From Cohnella pontilimi (GTDB lineage: Bacteria; Bacillota; Bacilli; Paenibacillales; Paenibacillaceae), in contig NZ_SUPK01000001.1 in NCBI RefSeq assembly GCF_005049045.1, positions 620,001 through 684,000 of the forward strand: a stretch of 64,000 nucleotides of DNA. Direction: 5' to 3'. Of this stretch, positions 8,992 through 16,780 are shown in pieces. A program made the translations under genes and the position numbers. The notes below the pieces were generated by a model. It saw only the letters and a program-made list of their open reading frames with translations. It did not search any database and was not told the DNA's origin. Positions within the stretch are counted from its first letter, which is position 1; every line of letters starts with the position of its first letter.

Positions 8992-10113
8992 TCATCCCCC
9001 TCCATCCGGCGGCTGCCCCAAGCTTGCCGGGTAACCGGTGACGCACCAATCATCGCCGTAATGCTCGATGGAGACACCCTTGAGCGGCCAGGCGTCCGTC
9101 ATCCGATCCGGACCTCTGAAGGCAAACGCGGGCGGCGCTTCTTCGGATCCCACAATCTTCGCCGCGTAAAACAACATCAGCTTATCGACCAATCCGGTCT
9201 GAAGCATGGCGCCGTTCAAAACGCCGCCTCCCTCCAGCAGGACCGAACCGATTTCCCGTCTGCCGAGCTCTTTCATGGCTTCGGTCAGGTCCACCCGAGG
9301 ACCTTCGCCGCATACGATGAGTTCCGCGCCGGCTTTCCGTAGACTTTCGGCCGCCGCCGGATCAGCGGAGGTGGTCGTCAAGATCCACGTCGGCGCTTCT
9401 TCGTTCAGCACGCGCGCCCCTATAGGCGTGCGAAGTCTCGAATCGACAATCAGCCGAACCGGATGAAGCGCGGGGACGGGCAGTCGCGTGGTCAACTCCG
9501 GATCGTCGGAAAGTATCGTTTCGACGCCGACCATGATCGCCTGATGGCGGTGACGGAGCGTATGAACCGCTTCCCTGGCCTGCGGGCCGGTGATCCAGCG
9601 GCTGTGTCCGCCCCGCGCGGCGATTCGGCCGTCGAGTGTCAGCGCGGTTTTCAGCGTGACGAAAGGCAATCCGGTGGCAATGTATTTCCGGAAAGCTTCG
9701 TTCAGAGTGTGAGACCGGTCTTCCAGCAGGCCGACCTCCGTCTCGATTCCGTGGGCATTCAGACGCTGGATCCCCTTCCCAGCCACCTGCGGGTTGGGAT
9801 CGGCGGCGGCCACTACAACGCGCGCAACTCCTTCGGCAATGAGCCGATCGCAGCACGGCGGCGTACGTCCGTGGTGACTGCACGGCTCGAGTGTCACGTA
9901 CACAGTGGCACCGGCCGCTTCGGCACCGGCCATATTGAGCGCGTGAATTTCGGCGTGCGCTTCCCCTCTTTTTAAATGGCTGCCCAGTCCGACGATCCGC
10001 CCGTCCTTGACCACTACGCACCCGACCGCCGGATTGATGCCGGTCTGGCCGGCCGCGCCTTGGGCCAAATCCAGTGCCAATCGCATATAAAATTCGTCGT
10101 TCAGCAGTTCCAA
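8992..10113 (-). CDS. ribD: Bifunctional pyrimidine deaminase/reductase RibD
   Basis: Deaminates and then reduces the ribosylaminopyrimidine intermediate of riboflavin synthesis. The deaminase half (1-145) has the zinc site HAEIHALNMAG and PCSHHGRTPPCCDR; the reductase half (about 150-365) has LKTALTLDGRIAARGGHSRWITG and the late VLLEGGGVLNGAM. Initiation at TTG 10113 is inferred from the family length (DEFYMRLALDLAQ close to the N-terminus) and GAGAGGG upstream; ATG 10086 would remove the first conserved residues. First gene of the operon, preceded by the FMN riboswitch and its terminator. Confidence 0.95.
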   Translation of the reverse strand: MELLNDEFYMRLALDLAQGAAGQTGINPAVGCVVVKDGRIVGLGSHLKRGEAHAEIHALNMAGAEAAGATVYVTLEPCSHHGRTPPCCDRLIAEGVARVVVAAADPNPQVAGKGIQRLNAHGIETEVGLLEDRSHTLNEAFRKYIATGLPFVTLKTALTLDGRIAARGGHSRWITGPQAREAVHTLRHRHQAIMVGVETILSDDPELTTRLPVPALHPVRLIVDSRLRTPIGARVLNEEAPTWILTTTSADPAAAESLRKAGAELIVCGEGPRVDLTEAMKELGRREIGSVLLEGGGVLNGAMLQTGLVDKLMLFYAAKIVGSEEAPPAFAFRGPDRMTDAWPLKGVSIEHYGDDWCVTGYPASLGQPPDGGG

Positions 10114-10134
10114 ACTGTCCCTCTCCCTGCTTCA

Positions 10135-10185
10135 CCCCAAAAAGTGGAGTTATCCTTCGCTGCACATTCCGATTACTTTCTGGGG
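10135..10185. repeat. CCCCAAAAAGT inverted repeat (copy 1, in rib leader)
   Basis: CCCCAAAAAGT at 10135-10145 and its near reverse complement ACTTTCTGGGG at 10175-10185 bracket 29 bases containing TCCTTCG and CGATT. Related copies lie at 37264-37314 and, as tandem half-units, at 61530-61599. This copy lies between the FMN-riboswitch terminator and ribD, so it would be in the untranslated leader of the long transcript. Confidence 0.7.
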
Positions 10186-10213
10186 ACTCCGTGCCTTCAT
10201 GGGAGCTTGTAAC

Positions 10214-10247
10214 ATAAAAAAAGCCCCCGGCCGCTTCCCGGGGGCTT
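10214..10247 (-). terminator. Terminator of the FMN riboswitch (expression platform)
   Basis: A 10-bp stem, AAGCCCCCGG with CCGGGGGCTT around a 7-base loop, followed on the minus strand by seven or more T residues. It lies between the aptamer and ribD, the usual place for the attenuator that stops the operon when FMN is bound. Confidence 0.9.
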
Positions 10248-10403
10248 GAAACACAGCTTAAAACAGACCTTAACACCGGGTTCGATTGCACAGTTCCCGG
10301 GCAGAGGGCGCGTTTGTGAAAAAAAGAACTTTGTCATCCGTTCCCACAAACACGATTCCCGAAACCGAGAGCTCGGCAAAAGAACACGGCATGGCCGTGC
10401 TGC

Positions 10404-10572
10404 GCTTCCTTCTCCCATCCAGACTGTTACTGTCGGTCCCGGAGTTGCACCGGGTCCACCGTATCTTCCACGAAGGAAGAGCCGGGTCACGGACTGACGG
10501 CCGCGCTTCGAACCTCATCGTACGCGCTTGCCGATCACCGCCGGTGGGGAATTGCGCCCCGCCCCGAAGGTA
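10404..10572 (-). promoter_or_regulatory. FMN riboswitch (RFN element)
   Basis: The minus strand reads the conserved RFN blocks in order: GGGGCGCAATTCCCCACCGG, GGCGGTGAT, the AGTCCGTGACCC block, a variable arm, GGTGGACCCGGTGCAACTCC, GGGACCGACAGTAACAGTC and finally GGATGGGAGAAGG. Order and spacing fit the six-helix junction that binds flavin mononucleotide. It precedes ribD and is followed by a strong intrinsic terminator, so FMN should repress the rib operon by premature termination. Confidence 0.97.
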
Positions 10573-10588
10573 AGCTGATTTGTCTGAA

Positions 10589-10617
10589 AGTGTACCACCC
10601 GATCATGGAAAATGCAA
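10589..10617 (-). promoter_or_regulatory. Probable sigma-A promoter of the rib operon
   Basis: On the minus strand TTGCAT (10617-10612) and TACACT (10594-10589) are 17 bases apart, and the RFN element begins about 17 bases downstream. Matches are moderate, but position and spacing are right for the riboflavin operon promoter. Confidence 0.55.
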
Positions 10618-10642
10618 GTCAGGCCATTCTCCCGCTAACGAA

Positions 10643-10677
10643 AACCCGGCATCGGATATATCATCCGATGCCGGGTT
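10643..10677 (-). terminator. Intrinsic terminator after ppiB
   Basis: AACCCGGCATCGGAT pairs with ATCCGATGCCGGGTT over a short ATAT/C loop; a T-rich stretch follows on the minus strand. It lies directly downstream of the ppiB stop and upstream of the rib promoter. Confidence 0.85.
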
Positions 10678-10685
10678 GTTCGCGA

Positions 10686-11111
10686 TCAGCTTACGCGGAT
10701 CGACTCCATTTTGTCGCGGCCGCGGAGCTCATCCACATGCTCCATGCCGGAGATGACTTTGCCGAATACCGTATGCACGCCGTCCAAATGCGGTTGAGGC
10801 GCGTAGCAAATGTAGAACTGGCTTCCGCCCGTGTTCGGACCGCGGTGAGCCATGGCGAGACTGCCGCGCTCGTGCTTGTTCGGGTTGATTTCACAATTAA
10901 TTTCGTACCCGGGTCCGCCTGTTCCGTTTCCGACAGGACATCCGCCTTGGGCGACGAAGCCCGGAATGACGCGATGAAACACAACCCCGTCATAAAAGCC
11001 GGAATTGGCCAATTTCTCGAAGTTGGCGACCGTGTTCGGCGCGTCCTTGTCGTACAGCTCCAGCTTGATTTCCTGGCCGCCTTCCATTTTGATTACCGCT
11101 TCTTTACTCAT
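10686..11111 (-). CDS. ppiB: Cyclophilin-type peptidyl-prolyl isomerase
   Basis: Cytoplasmic cyclophilin that accelerates proline isomerisation during folding. The catalytic block [16 protein letters not shown] (Arg near residue 45) and the [18 protein letters not shown] block are clear. The tryptophan that contacts cyclosporin in eukaryotic cyclophilins is His here, as in many bacterial ones. 141 residues. GAAAGGGGAG precedes the ATG at 11111. It lies downstream of lysA, behind a terminator, the same neighbours as in B. subtilis. Confidence 0.95.
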   Translation of the reverse strand: MSKEAVIKMEGGQEIKLELYDKDAPNTVANFEKLANSGFYDGVVFHRVIPGFVAQGGCPVGNGTGGPGYEINCEINPNKHERGSLAMAHRGPNTGGSQFYICYAPQPHLDGVHTVFGKVISGMEHVDELRGRDKMESIRVS

Positions 11112-11140
11112 GAATGGGCACTCCCCTTTCAAAATCACCA

Positions 11141-11164
11141 AGTAAAAACGGGCTTGCGCCCGTC
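11141..11164 (-). terminator. Short terminator after lysA
   Basis: ACGGGC and GCCCGT form a 6-bp stem with a four-base loop, followed on the minus strand by TTTTTACTT. It lies between the lysA stop (11180) and the ppiB start. Confidence 0.7.
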
Positions 11165-11179
11165 TTTTCTCCTGCCATT

Positions 11180-12511
11180 TTACTTCGAAACCGCCTGCTT
11201 GCGCAAACGCTCCGGAATCATGTCGTTGCCGATGATGTCGTCGAAAGATTCCCGGGCGACGACGAGGTCCGCTTTGCCGTCCTTGACGAACACGACGGCT
11301 GGACGGCGGATGCGGTTATAGTTGCTTGCCATGGCGTAGTTGTAAGCGCCGGTGCTGAATACCGCGAGAAGATCCCCGGAGCGTACTTCCGGCACGTTCA
11401 AATCCCAAATGAGCATATCGCCGCTTTCGCAGGCTTTGCCCGCCACCGATACGACTTCGGTCGGGGCTTCATTCGCCCGGTTCGCCAGTACGGCTTCGTA
11501 TTTGGAGCCGTAAAGTGCGGGACGCGGATTGTCGGTCATACCACCGTTGACCGCGATATATTTGCGGACGCCGGGAATATGCTTGCTTGTGCCCACCGTA
11601 TACAGCGTCGTTCCGGCGTCGCCCACCATGCTGCGGCCCGGCTCGATCCAGATTTCCGGCAGCGGATAGTCCGCTTCCAGGCACGTCGAGATCATCGCAT
11701 CGGCGATAGCTTGCACATAGGTGCCGACCGGCAGCGGTGTGTCGCCTTCCACATAACGGATGCCAAATCCGCCGCCAAGGTTGATGACCGAGAACGTTTC
11801 GCCGAGCTTCGCACGAACTTCGATGGCGAATGCTGCCACCTTTTCGACCGCCATACGGAACCCTTCGACTTCGAAAATTTGCGATCCGATATGGGAATGC
11901 ACGCCCAGCAGCTTCAAGTTGGATTGGGCCAGAGCCTGCTCCACCGCGCGGAATGCGGTGCCGTTCCCGAGGTCAAAACCGAACTTCGAATCCTGCTGTC
12001 CGGTAGATATATATTCGTGCGTATGCGCTTCAACACCTGGCGTGATCCGGAGCAGCACGTTCACGCGCTTGCCCTTGTCCGACGCGAGGGTGTTTAGAAG
12101 CTGCATTTCGATGAAGTTGTCCACCACGAAGCAGCCGATATTGGCGTCCAGCGCCATGAGGATTTCATCCGGCGTCTTGTTATTGCCATGGAAGTGAATG
12201 CGCTCCGCAGGAAATCCGGCTTGCAGCGCCGTATACAATTCGCCGTCGGAGACGACGTCGAGGCTTAACCCTTCCTCTTCCGTCAGACGGCACATCGCCA
12301 TCGTGCAGAATGCTTTGGATGCGTAGGCCACTTGGTGCCTCAGACCCGTTTTACGGAACGCTTCCATAAATTCGCGCGCACGCTGGCGTACCAACGCCTC
12401 GTCAACGATATAAAGCGGCGTACCGAATTCCTTCGCAAGTTCGGTAACGTCGCATCCTCCGATTTCCAGATGCCCTTCGGCGTTGATTCGGCTCGTACCA
12501 TGTAAAAACAT
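11180..12511 (-). CDS. lysA: Diaminopimelate decarboxylase
   Basis: PLP enzyme for the last step of lysine synthesis, meso-diaminopimelate to lysine. The N-terminal barrel has [11 protein letters not shown] with the PLP lysine near residue 62, the [10 protein letters not shown] motif near 92, and HSHIGSQIF near 205; the C-terminal barrel has [12 protein letters not shown] and the catalytic cysteine in [10 protein letters not shown] near 352. 443 residues. The ATG at 12511 has AAAGGGG just upstream and gives the family start [18 protein letters not shown]; the frame is open further but those residues are not family sequence. It sits directly downstream of spoVAB; no spoVAC-AF lies between. Confidence 0.97.
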   Translation of the reverse strand: MFLHGTSRINAEGHLEIGGCDVTELAKEFGTPLYIVDEALVRQRAREFMEAFRKTGLRHQVAYASKAFCTMAMCRLTEEEGLSLDVVSDGELYTALQAGFPAERIHFHGNNKTPDEILMALDANIGCFVVDNFIEMQLLNTLASDKGKRVNVLLRITPGVEAHTHEYISTGQQDSKFGFDLGNGTAFRAVEQALAQSNLKLLGVHSHIGSQIFEVEGFRMAVEKVAAFAIEVRAKLGETFSVINLGGGFGIRYVEGDTPLPVGTYVQAIADAMISTCLEADYPLPEIWIEPGRSMVGDAGTTLYTVGTSKHIPGVRKYIAVNGGMTDNPRPALYGSKYEAVLANRANEAPTEVVSVAGKACESGDMLIWDLNVPEVRSGDLLAVFSTGAYNYAMASNYNRIRRPAVVFVKDGKADLVVARESFDDIIGNDMIPERLRKQAVSK

Positions 12512-12648
12512 CGGCTTTTCCCCTTTGTGCCTATTTATTCGGATTTGCCCGTTCGGACCGCCATCCGTATTTGTACATTTTACAGTGAGTATAGCCAAAT
12601 AAACAGCGCGAAGACATGGAGGAAATGCCCGATCATTTGCACTCGGTG

Positions 12649-13074
12649 TCACCTCTCGAACCATAACCATTCGATCAGCGAGCCGACCACTTTCCCTAGA
12701 ACCATCGAGATCAGCAAAGAAAACAAGTAGCGGTTGAGCCTTAATCGTTTGGCCAAAATCGGGATGACGTTCAGCACCTCGGTGAGCGCGGCGGCGAACA
12801 TGCCGACAAACACGCCTTGAAAGACGGCGGGAAGCAGCAGCAGGCCGGCGGGTAAAGCGAATTCCCAATCGAACATATCGGCACAGCCCCAATAGATCGA
12901 TCCGAAAATGATGGCCGTTTCGAACAAGACGGACCGACGGTGCGCTTTGGTTAATTGAACAAGCCTCGGGATCAGGTCGAGAACGATCAAAAGGGCGACG
13001 AACGCGCTGCCTACGGCAAAGCCTCCCGACAGTCCCACGACCGCTAGCAGGATGTGAGACAGCCAGTCAGCCAC
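12649..13074 (-). CDS. spoVAB: Stage V sporulation protein AB
   Basis: Small integral membrane protein of the spoVA operon, which moves dipicolinic acid into the forespore. The 141 residues contain four hydrophobic helices (LLAVVGLSGGFAVGSAFVAL; VLFETAIIFGSIYWGC; LLLLPAVFQGVFVGMFAAAL; LFSLLISMVLGKVVGSLIEW). The start overlaps the spoVAA end by eight bases. SpoVAB is one of the less essential operon members; the core channel proteins SpoVAC/AD/AE are not adjacent here. Confidence 0.9.
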   Translation of the reverse strand: MADWLSHILLAVVGLSGGFAVGSAFVALLIVLDLIPRLVQLTKAHRRSVLFETAIIFGSIYWGCADMFDWEFALPAGLLLLPAVFQGVFVGMFAAALTEVLNVIPILAKRLRLNRYLFSLLISMVLGKVVGSLIEWLWFER

Positions 13075-13708
13075 CTCTTTTTCTCGCCTCCTCCTCCGCG
13101 TGCTTTTTGCGATATTCCTCCGTTATGATATAGTGGTTCACATTTTCTTGATACATGAACATTTCCACTTCGAGCGGGTTCGGTTCGTCAGGCATTTTTT
13201 TACGGAGCAGCCGGTTGAAGAAAAGCAGCATGCCGAGCCCGACACCCAGGGAGTAGGGAATCTGAAAAAGCCACGGATGCCTGTCCGGCTTTCCGGTGAT
13301 CAATTCGGTAATCCGCTCTTGCACGAGCGGCATGTTCACATCGGCGTGAAAATTCATCAGCGCCATGCCCGATCCGAAAAAGAGCAGCACCCATGCCAGC
13401 ACCAGCATGAGCGGACGCGGCTTGCTCGTATCCGGATGGGCCACCTCGACCAGCACATGGGGCTCGCCGAACGTCTCCACCGTCGTGTGGGGCAGCTCTT
13501 CCCGCACCGCCTTGACGATCTGGAGCATGTCGATCACGATCATATTGCCGTCCTGAGGAACGATCCGATGAAGCGGCAGCCGGCTCAACCGCTGTTCGGA
13601 CTCCGGCGTATCGGTGACGAGCCGCGCCACAAGGCCGAGTGTTATGACCGTTTCCGGTCTCGCCAGTACGCGGCGGCGCAATCTCACATACACAACGGGC
13701 GTTTCCAT
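13067..13708 (-). CDS. spoVAA: Stage V sporulation protein AA
   Basis: First protein of the spoVA operon. Its N-terminal half (about 1-95) is a cytoplasmic double-domain beginning TPVVYVRLRRRV, and the C-terminal half carries two membrane helices (MLVLAWVLLFFGSGMALMNF and IPYSLGVGLGMLLFF) around a short loop, ending in a Lys/Glu/Arg-rich tail. 213 residues. ATG 13708 has GGGAGGG six bases upstream; the GTG two codons earlier overlaps that site. A sigma-G-like promoter precedes it. Confidence 0.92.
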   Translation of the reverse strand: METPVVYVRLRRRVLARPETVITLGLVARLVTDTPESEQRLSRLPLHRIVPQDGNMIVIDMLQIVKAVREELPHTTVETFGEPHVLVEVAHPDTSKPRPLMLVLAWVLLFFGSGMALMNFHADVNMPLVQERITELITGKPDRHPWLFQIPYSLGVGLGMLLFFNRLLRKKMPDEPNPLEVEMFMYQENVNHYIITEEYRKKHAEEEARKRGG

Positions 13709-13738
13709 GTGCACCCTCCCTTGGATCGCCTTTCCGGT

Positions 13739-13769
13739 TAGTATGAATCAGAGAGGTGCGGTGTAGTCA
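13739..13769 (-). promoter_or_regulatory. Sigma-G-like promoter for spoVAA-AB
   Basis: Minus strand TGACTA (13769-13764) and CATACTA (13745-13739) are 18 bases apart, close to the forespore sigma-G consensus TGAATA/CATACTA. It lies about 30 bases before the spoVAA start codon. spoVA is sigma-G dependent in B. subtilis, which agrees; transcription here is inferred. Confidence 0.6.
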
Positions 13770-13790
13770 CCTCGATTACCCACGTTTCCG

Positions 13791-14075
13791 CCTCTAACGA
13801 TACTTTTGAGTGTTACAGCCGCCGTTCACCCCACCGCCCCGCCTCTAACGATACTTTTGAGTGTTACAACTGTCGATCACCCGACCGTACAGCCTCTAAC
13901 GATACTTTCGAGTGTTAGAGCCGCCGTTCACCCCACCGCCCCGCCTCTTACGATACTTTCGAGTGTTACAGCCGCCGTTCACCCCGCCACACCGCCTCTA
14001 ACGATACTTTTGAGTGTTAGAGCCGCCGTTCACCCCACCGACTCGCCTCTAACGATACTTTTGAGTGTTATGACT
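13791..14075. repeat. Tandem array, six units of 51 bp (array 1)
   Basis: CCTCTAACGATACTTT recurs, with few changes, at 13791, 13842, 13893, 13944, 13995 and 14046, exactly 51 bases apart. Each unit has the core TCTAACGATACTTTTGAGTG (T/C varies) then TTA and a C-rich linker near GCCGTTCACCCCACCG. The core reads GCTGTAACACTCAAAAGTAT followed by CGTTAGAG on the minus strand, the same as array 2 at 20.55 kb in opposite orientation. The TAAC/GTTA ends can pair imperfectly. It fills the gap between the broken DUF559 gene and the spoVAA promoter. A period of 51 leaves open frames, but no start site or codon pattern suggests coding. Confidence 0.9.
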
Positions 14076-14084
14076 ATCCATCTC

Positions 14085-14747
14085 CTACAGCAGTAATAAA
14101 TCTGCCGCTTTCGCGGTTAATTGAAATTCGTGAAGCCGTTGAGTACCCTGTCCAGTTGAAACAATGAGTTTCTTGTTTAACATCGAACGTACGACTCTTC
14201 TGCTTGCTATATGACCTAACTGCAAGCAATAACAGACATCCGTCATCCGAAATGGGCGGCCTAAACGTAACGCATACCGAAGCAATTCCCGCTCATACAC
14301 GAGCAGTTCCATGAAGTCCTCACCAGTATTGGTTGAATATCTGCCTAGAAGTTCGTAGAGTGTTCGGCGGCACATTTCAGGCTTCTTATCGAGTTCGTCC
14401 CAGCTGAACGGCATATATCGATAACCGTAAAGTGCAAAAGTGCGGATCCTCATTCTTTCAAAAGAGAAGCGGTCTCGCGTCATGTTTTCAGCATGCGCGG
14501 CGAAACCATCCGTTTCCACGATCAACCGAAAGTCCCGCCAGAAGTAATCACCGTAGATTCTAACCCCGGACAAACTCACCATCTCATGTTCCACTTCCAA
14601 ACCTTCGTTTGTCTGCAATACCGGAAATAGCACAGAACAAAATAGCTTCTGCTCACCCGTCTTATCTTAGTTCAGCATCTCCAAACGCTGACCTTTCGCG
14701 GACGCTTTCTGCTGAGCAAGCAAGGTTTCAAATTCCAATTCATACAT
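14085..14747 (-). pseudogene. DUF559-like gene interrupted by an in-frame TAA
   Basis: The ATG at 14747 follows AGGAGG by eight bases and reads MYELEFETLLAQQKAS, then GQRLEMLN, then a TAA at 14669-14667; the same frame continues without a shift as DKTGEQKLFCSVLFPVLQ to a stop at 14085. The joined 220 codons resemble the DUF559 (Vsr-fold) proteins common in Paenibacillus: RLIVETDGFAAH, then a middle FSFERMRIRTFALYGYRYMP and FSWDEL, with an extra C-terminal helical, winged-helix-like part of about 80 residues. The downstream 182 codons could start at GTG 14633 without a clear ribosome site. Lower GC than neighbours and position between sigF and spoVAA suggest an insertion that is decaying. A sequencing error at one base is the other explanation. 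Confidence 0.75.
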
Positions 14748-14767
14748 CACAAACGCCTCCTATAGGC

Positions 14768-14812
14768 ACAAAATAAAAACGCCGCCTGCTCGGATTTGAG
14801 CAAACGGCGTGT
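14768..14812 (-). terminator. Intrinsic terminator after sigF
   Basis: ACGCCG pairs with CGGCGT, extended inward by TGCTC/GAGCA, and on the minus strand TTTTTATTTTG follows. It is the first terminator downstream of the spoIIA operon, some 230 bases past the sigF stop; the interval 14813-15040 shows no gene I can support. Confidence 0.8.
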
Positions 14813-15040
14813 TCTTCACACTGTTTCGATATTTGGTTAAATGTACCAAAATATTATACGCTTTGTCTACTAACGGCCAGACTTCCCAAGGTAGAAGCGC
14901 AGAGCGGTTCCTTGGCATAATGGGAAAGAATGGAGTGGGCGCGATCTCCATCCGGCCGGAAAACTGCTTCAACCTCACCATTTGTAACGGCCGCGAAGTG
15001 TCTTCGCGAGCAACACCGGCGCCAATGCGGCACCCACATG

Positions 15041-15802
15041 CTACTGAGCAATCTGGTCCTTGATGTTCTGCAAAATTTTCTTTTCCAGCCGGCTTACCTG
15101 AACCTGAGAGATGCCGAGCCGGCTCGCCACTTCGGACTGCGTCTGGTCGCGGAAGTAACGAAGATAGACGATCAGCCGCTCGCGGTCGGAGAGCGATTGG
15201 ATCGCTTCCGTCAGCGCCAGCTTGTCGAACCAGCGCTCTTGCGAATCGTCCGCAATTTGGTCCATCAGCGTGATCGGATCGCCGTCGTTCTCGAACACGG
15301 TCTCGTGAATCGAGGCTGGCGGCTTGTTCGCCTCCTGCGCGAAGACGATTTCTTCCGCCGTGACGCCGAGCTCGTCGGCGATTTCTCCGATGGTCGCCGC
15401 CCTGCCGTAGCGCTTAGCCAGCTCATCTTTCACTTTGCGCACCTTATTCGCCATTTCCTTCAAAGACCGGCTCACCTTCAAAGTCCCGTCGTCCCGTAGA
15501 AACCGCTGGATCTCCCCGATAATCATCGGAACCGCGTAGGTGGAAAATTTGACGTCGTACGACAGATCAAATTTATCTACCGATTTCAGCAGCCCGATAC
15601 AGCCGATCTGGAACAGATCGTCGCTGTCGTAGCCGCGGTTCGCGAAGCGCTGCACCACCGACCATACAAGCCGGATGTTACTGTTGACCAACGTATCGCG
15701 CGCCGTCGTGTCGCCGGATTGGCTGAGCGCAATCAGCCGTTTGACCTCCGTGTCATCCAGAAATGCCGGCGGCGACGACGAACGTTTCCATTCCCATTCC
15801 AT
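15041..15802 (-). CDS. sigF: RNA polymerase sigma factor F (forespore)
   Basis: First forespore-specific sigma factor, held inactive by SpoIIAB until septation. Region 2 (residues 38-105: LVNSNIRLVWSVVQRFANRG, DLFQIGCIGLLKSVDKFD, YAVPMIIGEIQRFLRDDG), region 3 (SLKEMANKVRKVKDEL) and region 4 (LSDRERLIVYLRYFRDQTQS, then EVASRLGISQVQVSRLEKKIL) are complete. 253 residues, family length. Third gene of spoIIAA-spoIIAB-sigF, 26 bases after spoIIAB. Confidence 0.97.
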   Translation of the reverse strand: MEWEWKRSSSPPAFLDDTEVKRLIALSQSGDTTARDTLVNSNIRLVWSVVQRFANRGYDSDDLFQIGCIGLLKSVDKFDLSYDVKFSTYAVPMIIGEIQRFLRDDGTLKVSRSLKEMANKVRKVKDELAKRYGRAATIGEIADELGVTAEEIVFAQEANKPPASIHETVFENDGDPITLMDQIADDSQERWFDKLALTEAIQSLSDRERLIVYLRYFRDQTQSEVASRLGISQVQVSRLEKKILQNIKDQIAQ

Positions 15803-15828
15803 GCCTCCAACCCCTGCCGCACGGTGAT

Positions 15829-16275
15829 TTAGTTAAAAAGCGCTTTTTTGGACTCGATCCGTTTCTTCATGACGAGCTTTGTTCCGCCTCCGGGAACGCT
15901 AGCCGCCTCGAATTCGTCCATGAAATTTTCCATGATCGTGAACCCCATGCCGGAGCGCTCCAGCTCCGGTCGAGACGTGAACAGCGGCTGGCGGGCCAAA
16001 TCGAGATCTTCGATGCCGCGTCCTTGATCGCTGATCGTTAGAGAAACCGTGTCCCCGTCGATCTCCATCTCTAGACTAACTATGCCGTCGGGACGATTGT
16101 CATACCCATGAATAATACAGTTGGTCACGGCTTCGGACACGACGGTCTTGATTTCGTCCAGCTGCTCCATCGTCGGATCGAGCTGCGAGACGAACGCGGC
16201 AACCGCGACGCGCGCAAAGCTTTCATTTTCGGATTTGGCGGCAAACGACAGCTTCATGAAATTGTGTCCGCTCAT
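15829..16275 (-). CDS. spoIIAB: Anti-sigma F factor SpoIIAB
   Basis: Serine kinase and anti-sigma factor of the GHKL family: it binds sigma-F, and phosphorylates SpoIIAA. The ATP-binding N box ([15 protein letters not shown] near residue 50), G1 box ([11 protein letters not shown] near 83) and G2 box ([18 protein letters not shown] near 110) are intact. The ATG at 16275 overlaps the spoIIAA stop as ATGA with GGAGGTCG upstream, giving 148 residues. An internal ATG at 16257 would give the exact B. subtilis-like beginning but lacks its own site. Confidence 0.96.
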   Translation of the reverse strand: MSGHNFMKLSFAAKSENESFARVAVAAFVSQLDPTMEQLDEIKTVVSEAVTNCIIHGYDNRPDGIVSLEMEIDGDTVSLTISDQGRGIEDLDLARQPLFTSRPELERSGMGFTIMENFMDEFEAASVPGGGTKLVMKKRIESKKALFN

Positions 16276-16625
16276 GATACGACCTCCAGGCTGGCGATCG
16301 CCGAACGTTCGGAATCGTGCAGCGACAAAATTTTGAACAAGCCGGATAACTCTAGCAACCTCTTCACGCTCGCCTGCGCGTCGCAGACGACCATTTTGCC
16401 TCCGCGGCTTTTCACAAGCTTGTATCGGCCCAAAATGACGCCCAGCCCTGAGCTGTCCATAAACTGCAAATCTTTCAGGCTGAGCACGACGTGTTCGCAC
16501 CGGCCTCTCAGGATCGCATCCTCCATTTTGAAACGGACGATGTCCGCGGTGTGGTGATCCAATTCCCCTTTGAGACGAACAATCAGCACATTGCGATGCT
16601 GTTCCAGCTCGACTTGCAAACTCAT
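16272..16625 (-). CDS. spoIIAA: Anti-anti-sigma F factor SpoIIAA
   Basis: STAS-domain protein whose unphosphorylated form frees sigma-F from SpoIIAB; it is switched by SpoIIE. 117 residues, exactly the usual length. The phosphorylated serine is in [19 protein letters not shown] near residue 57. GGGGGAGGAG lies just upstream of the ATG at 16625. First gene of the operon; a sigma-H-type promoter and two probable 0A boxes lie in the 105 bases upstream. Confidence 0.97.
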   Translation of the reverse strand: MSLQVELEQHRNVLIVRLKGELDHHTADIVRFKMEDAILRGRCEHVVLSLKDLQFMDSSGLGVILGRYKLVKSRGGKMVVCDAQASVKRLLELSGLFKILSLHDSERSAIASLEVVS

Positions 16626-16658
16626 GCGGGTCTCCTCCCCCTTCAAGCTTGAATGACC

Positions 16659-16730
16659 AATTCTACGGCGGTTACGGGCTTTCCTGCCCCCCGACAAAAC
16701 TAGAAGGAACGCCCGAATCCCCGACAAAAC
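16659..16730 (-). promoter_or_regulatory. Sigma-H promoter and two 0A-like boxes of spoIIA
   Basis: Minus strand GCAGGAAAG then, 12 bases on, GTAGAATTG matches the sigma-H pattern RnAGGAwWW-N11/12-RnnGAATww. Upstream, GTTTTGTCGGGG occurs twice (16700-16689 and 16730-16719), exactly 30 bases apart, about three helical turns; it matches the TGTCG part of the Spo0A box TGTCGAA. spoIIA is known to need both Spo0A-P and sigma-H in B. subtilis. Binding is inferred. Confidence 0.65.
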
Positions 16731-16780
16731 ACGGCAAAGAGGCGGTGACGCAAATCCGTCTTACCGCCCTTGCGCGAACC

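Noticed and set aside
13791..14075. CRISPR array
   Set aside because: Linkers are near-identical between units, cores are imperfect palindromes and no cas genes are near.
13806..14096. Open frame with VHPTAPPLTIL repeats over array 1
   Set aside because: Same reason as array 2; the conserved part is the nucleotide core shared with array 2 on the other strand.
14760..14981. 73-codon minus-strand frame downstream of sigF
   Set aside because: No ribosome site, and its end runs through the terminator at 14768-14812. No recognisable family.
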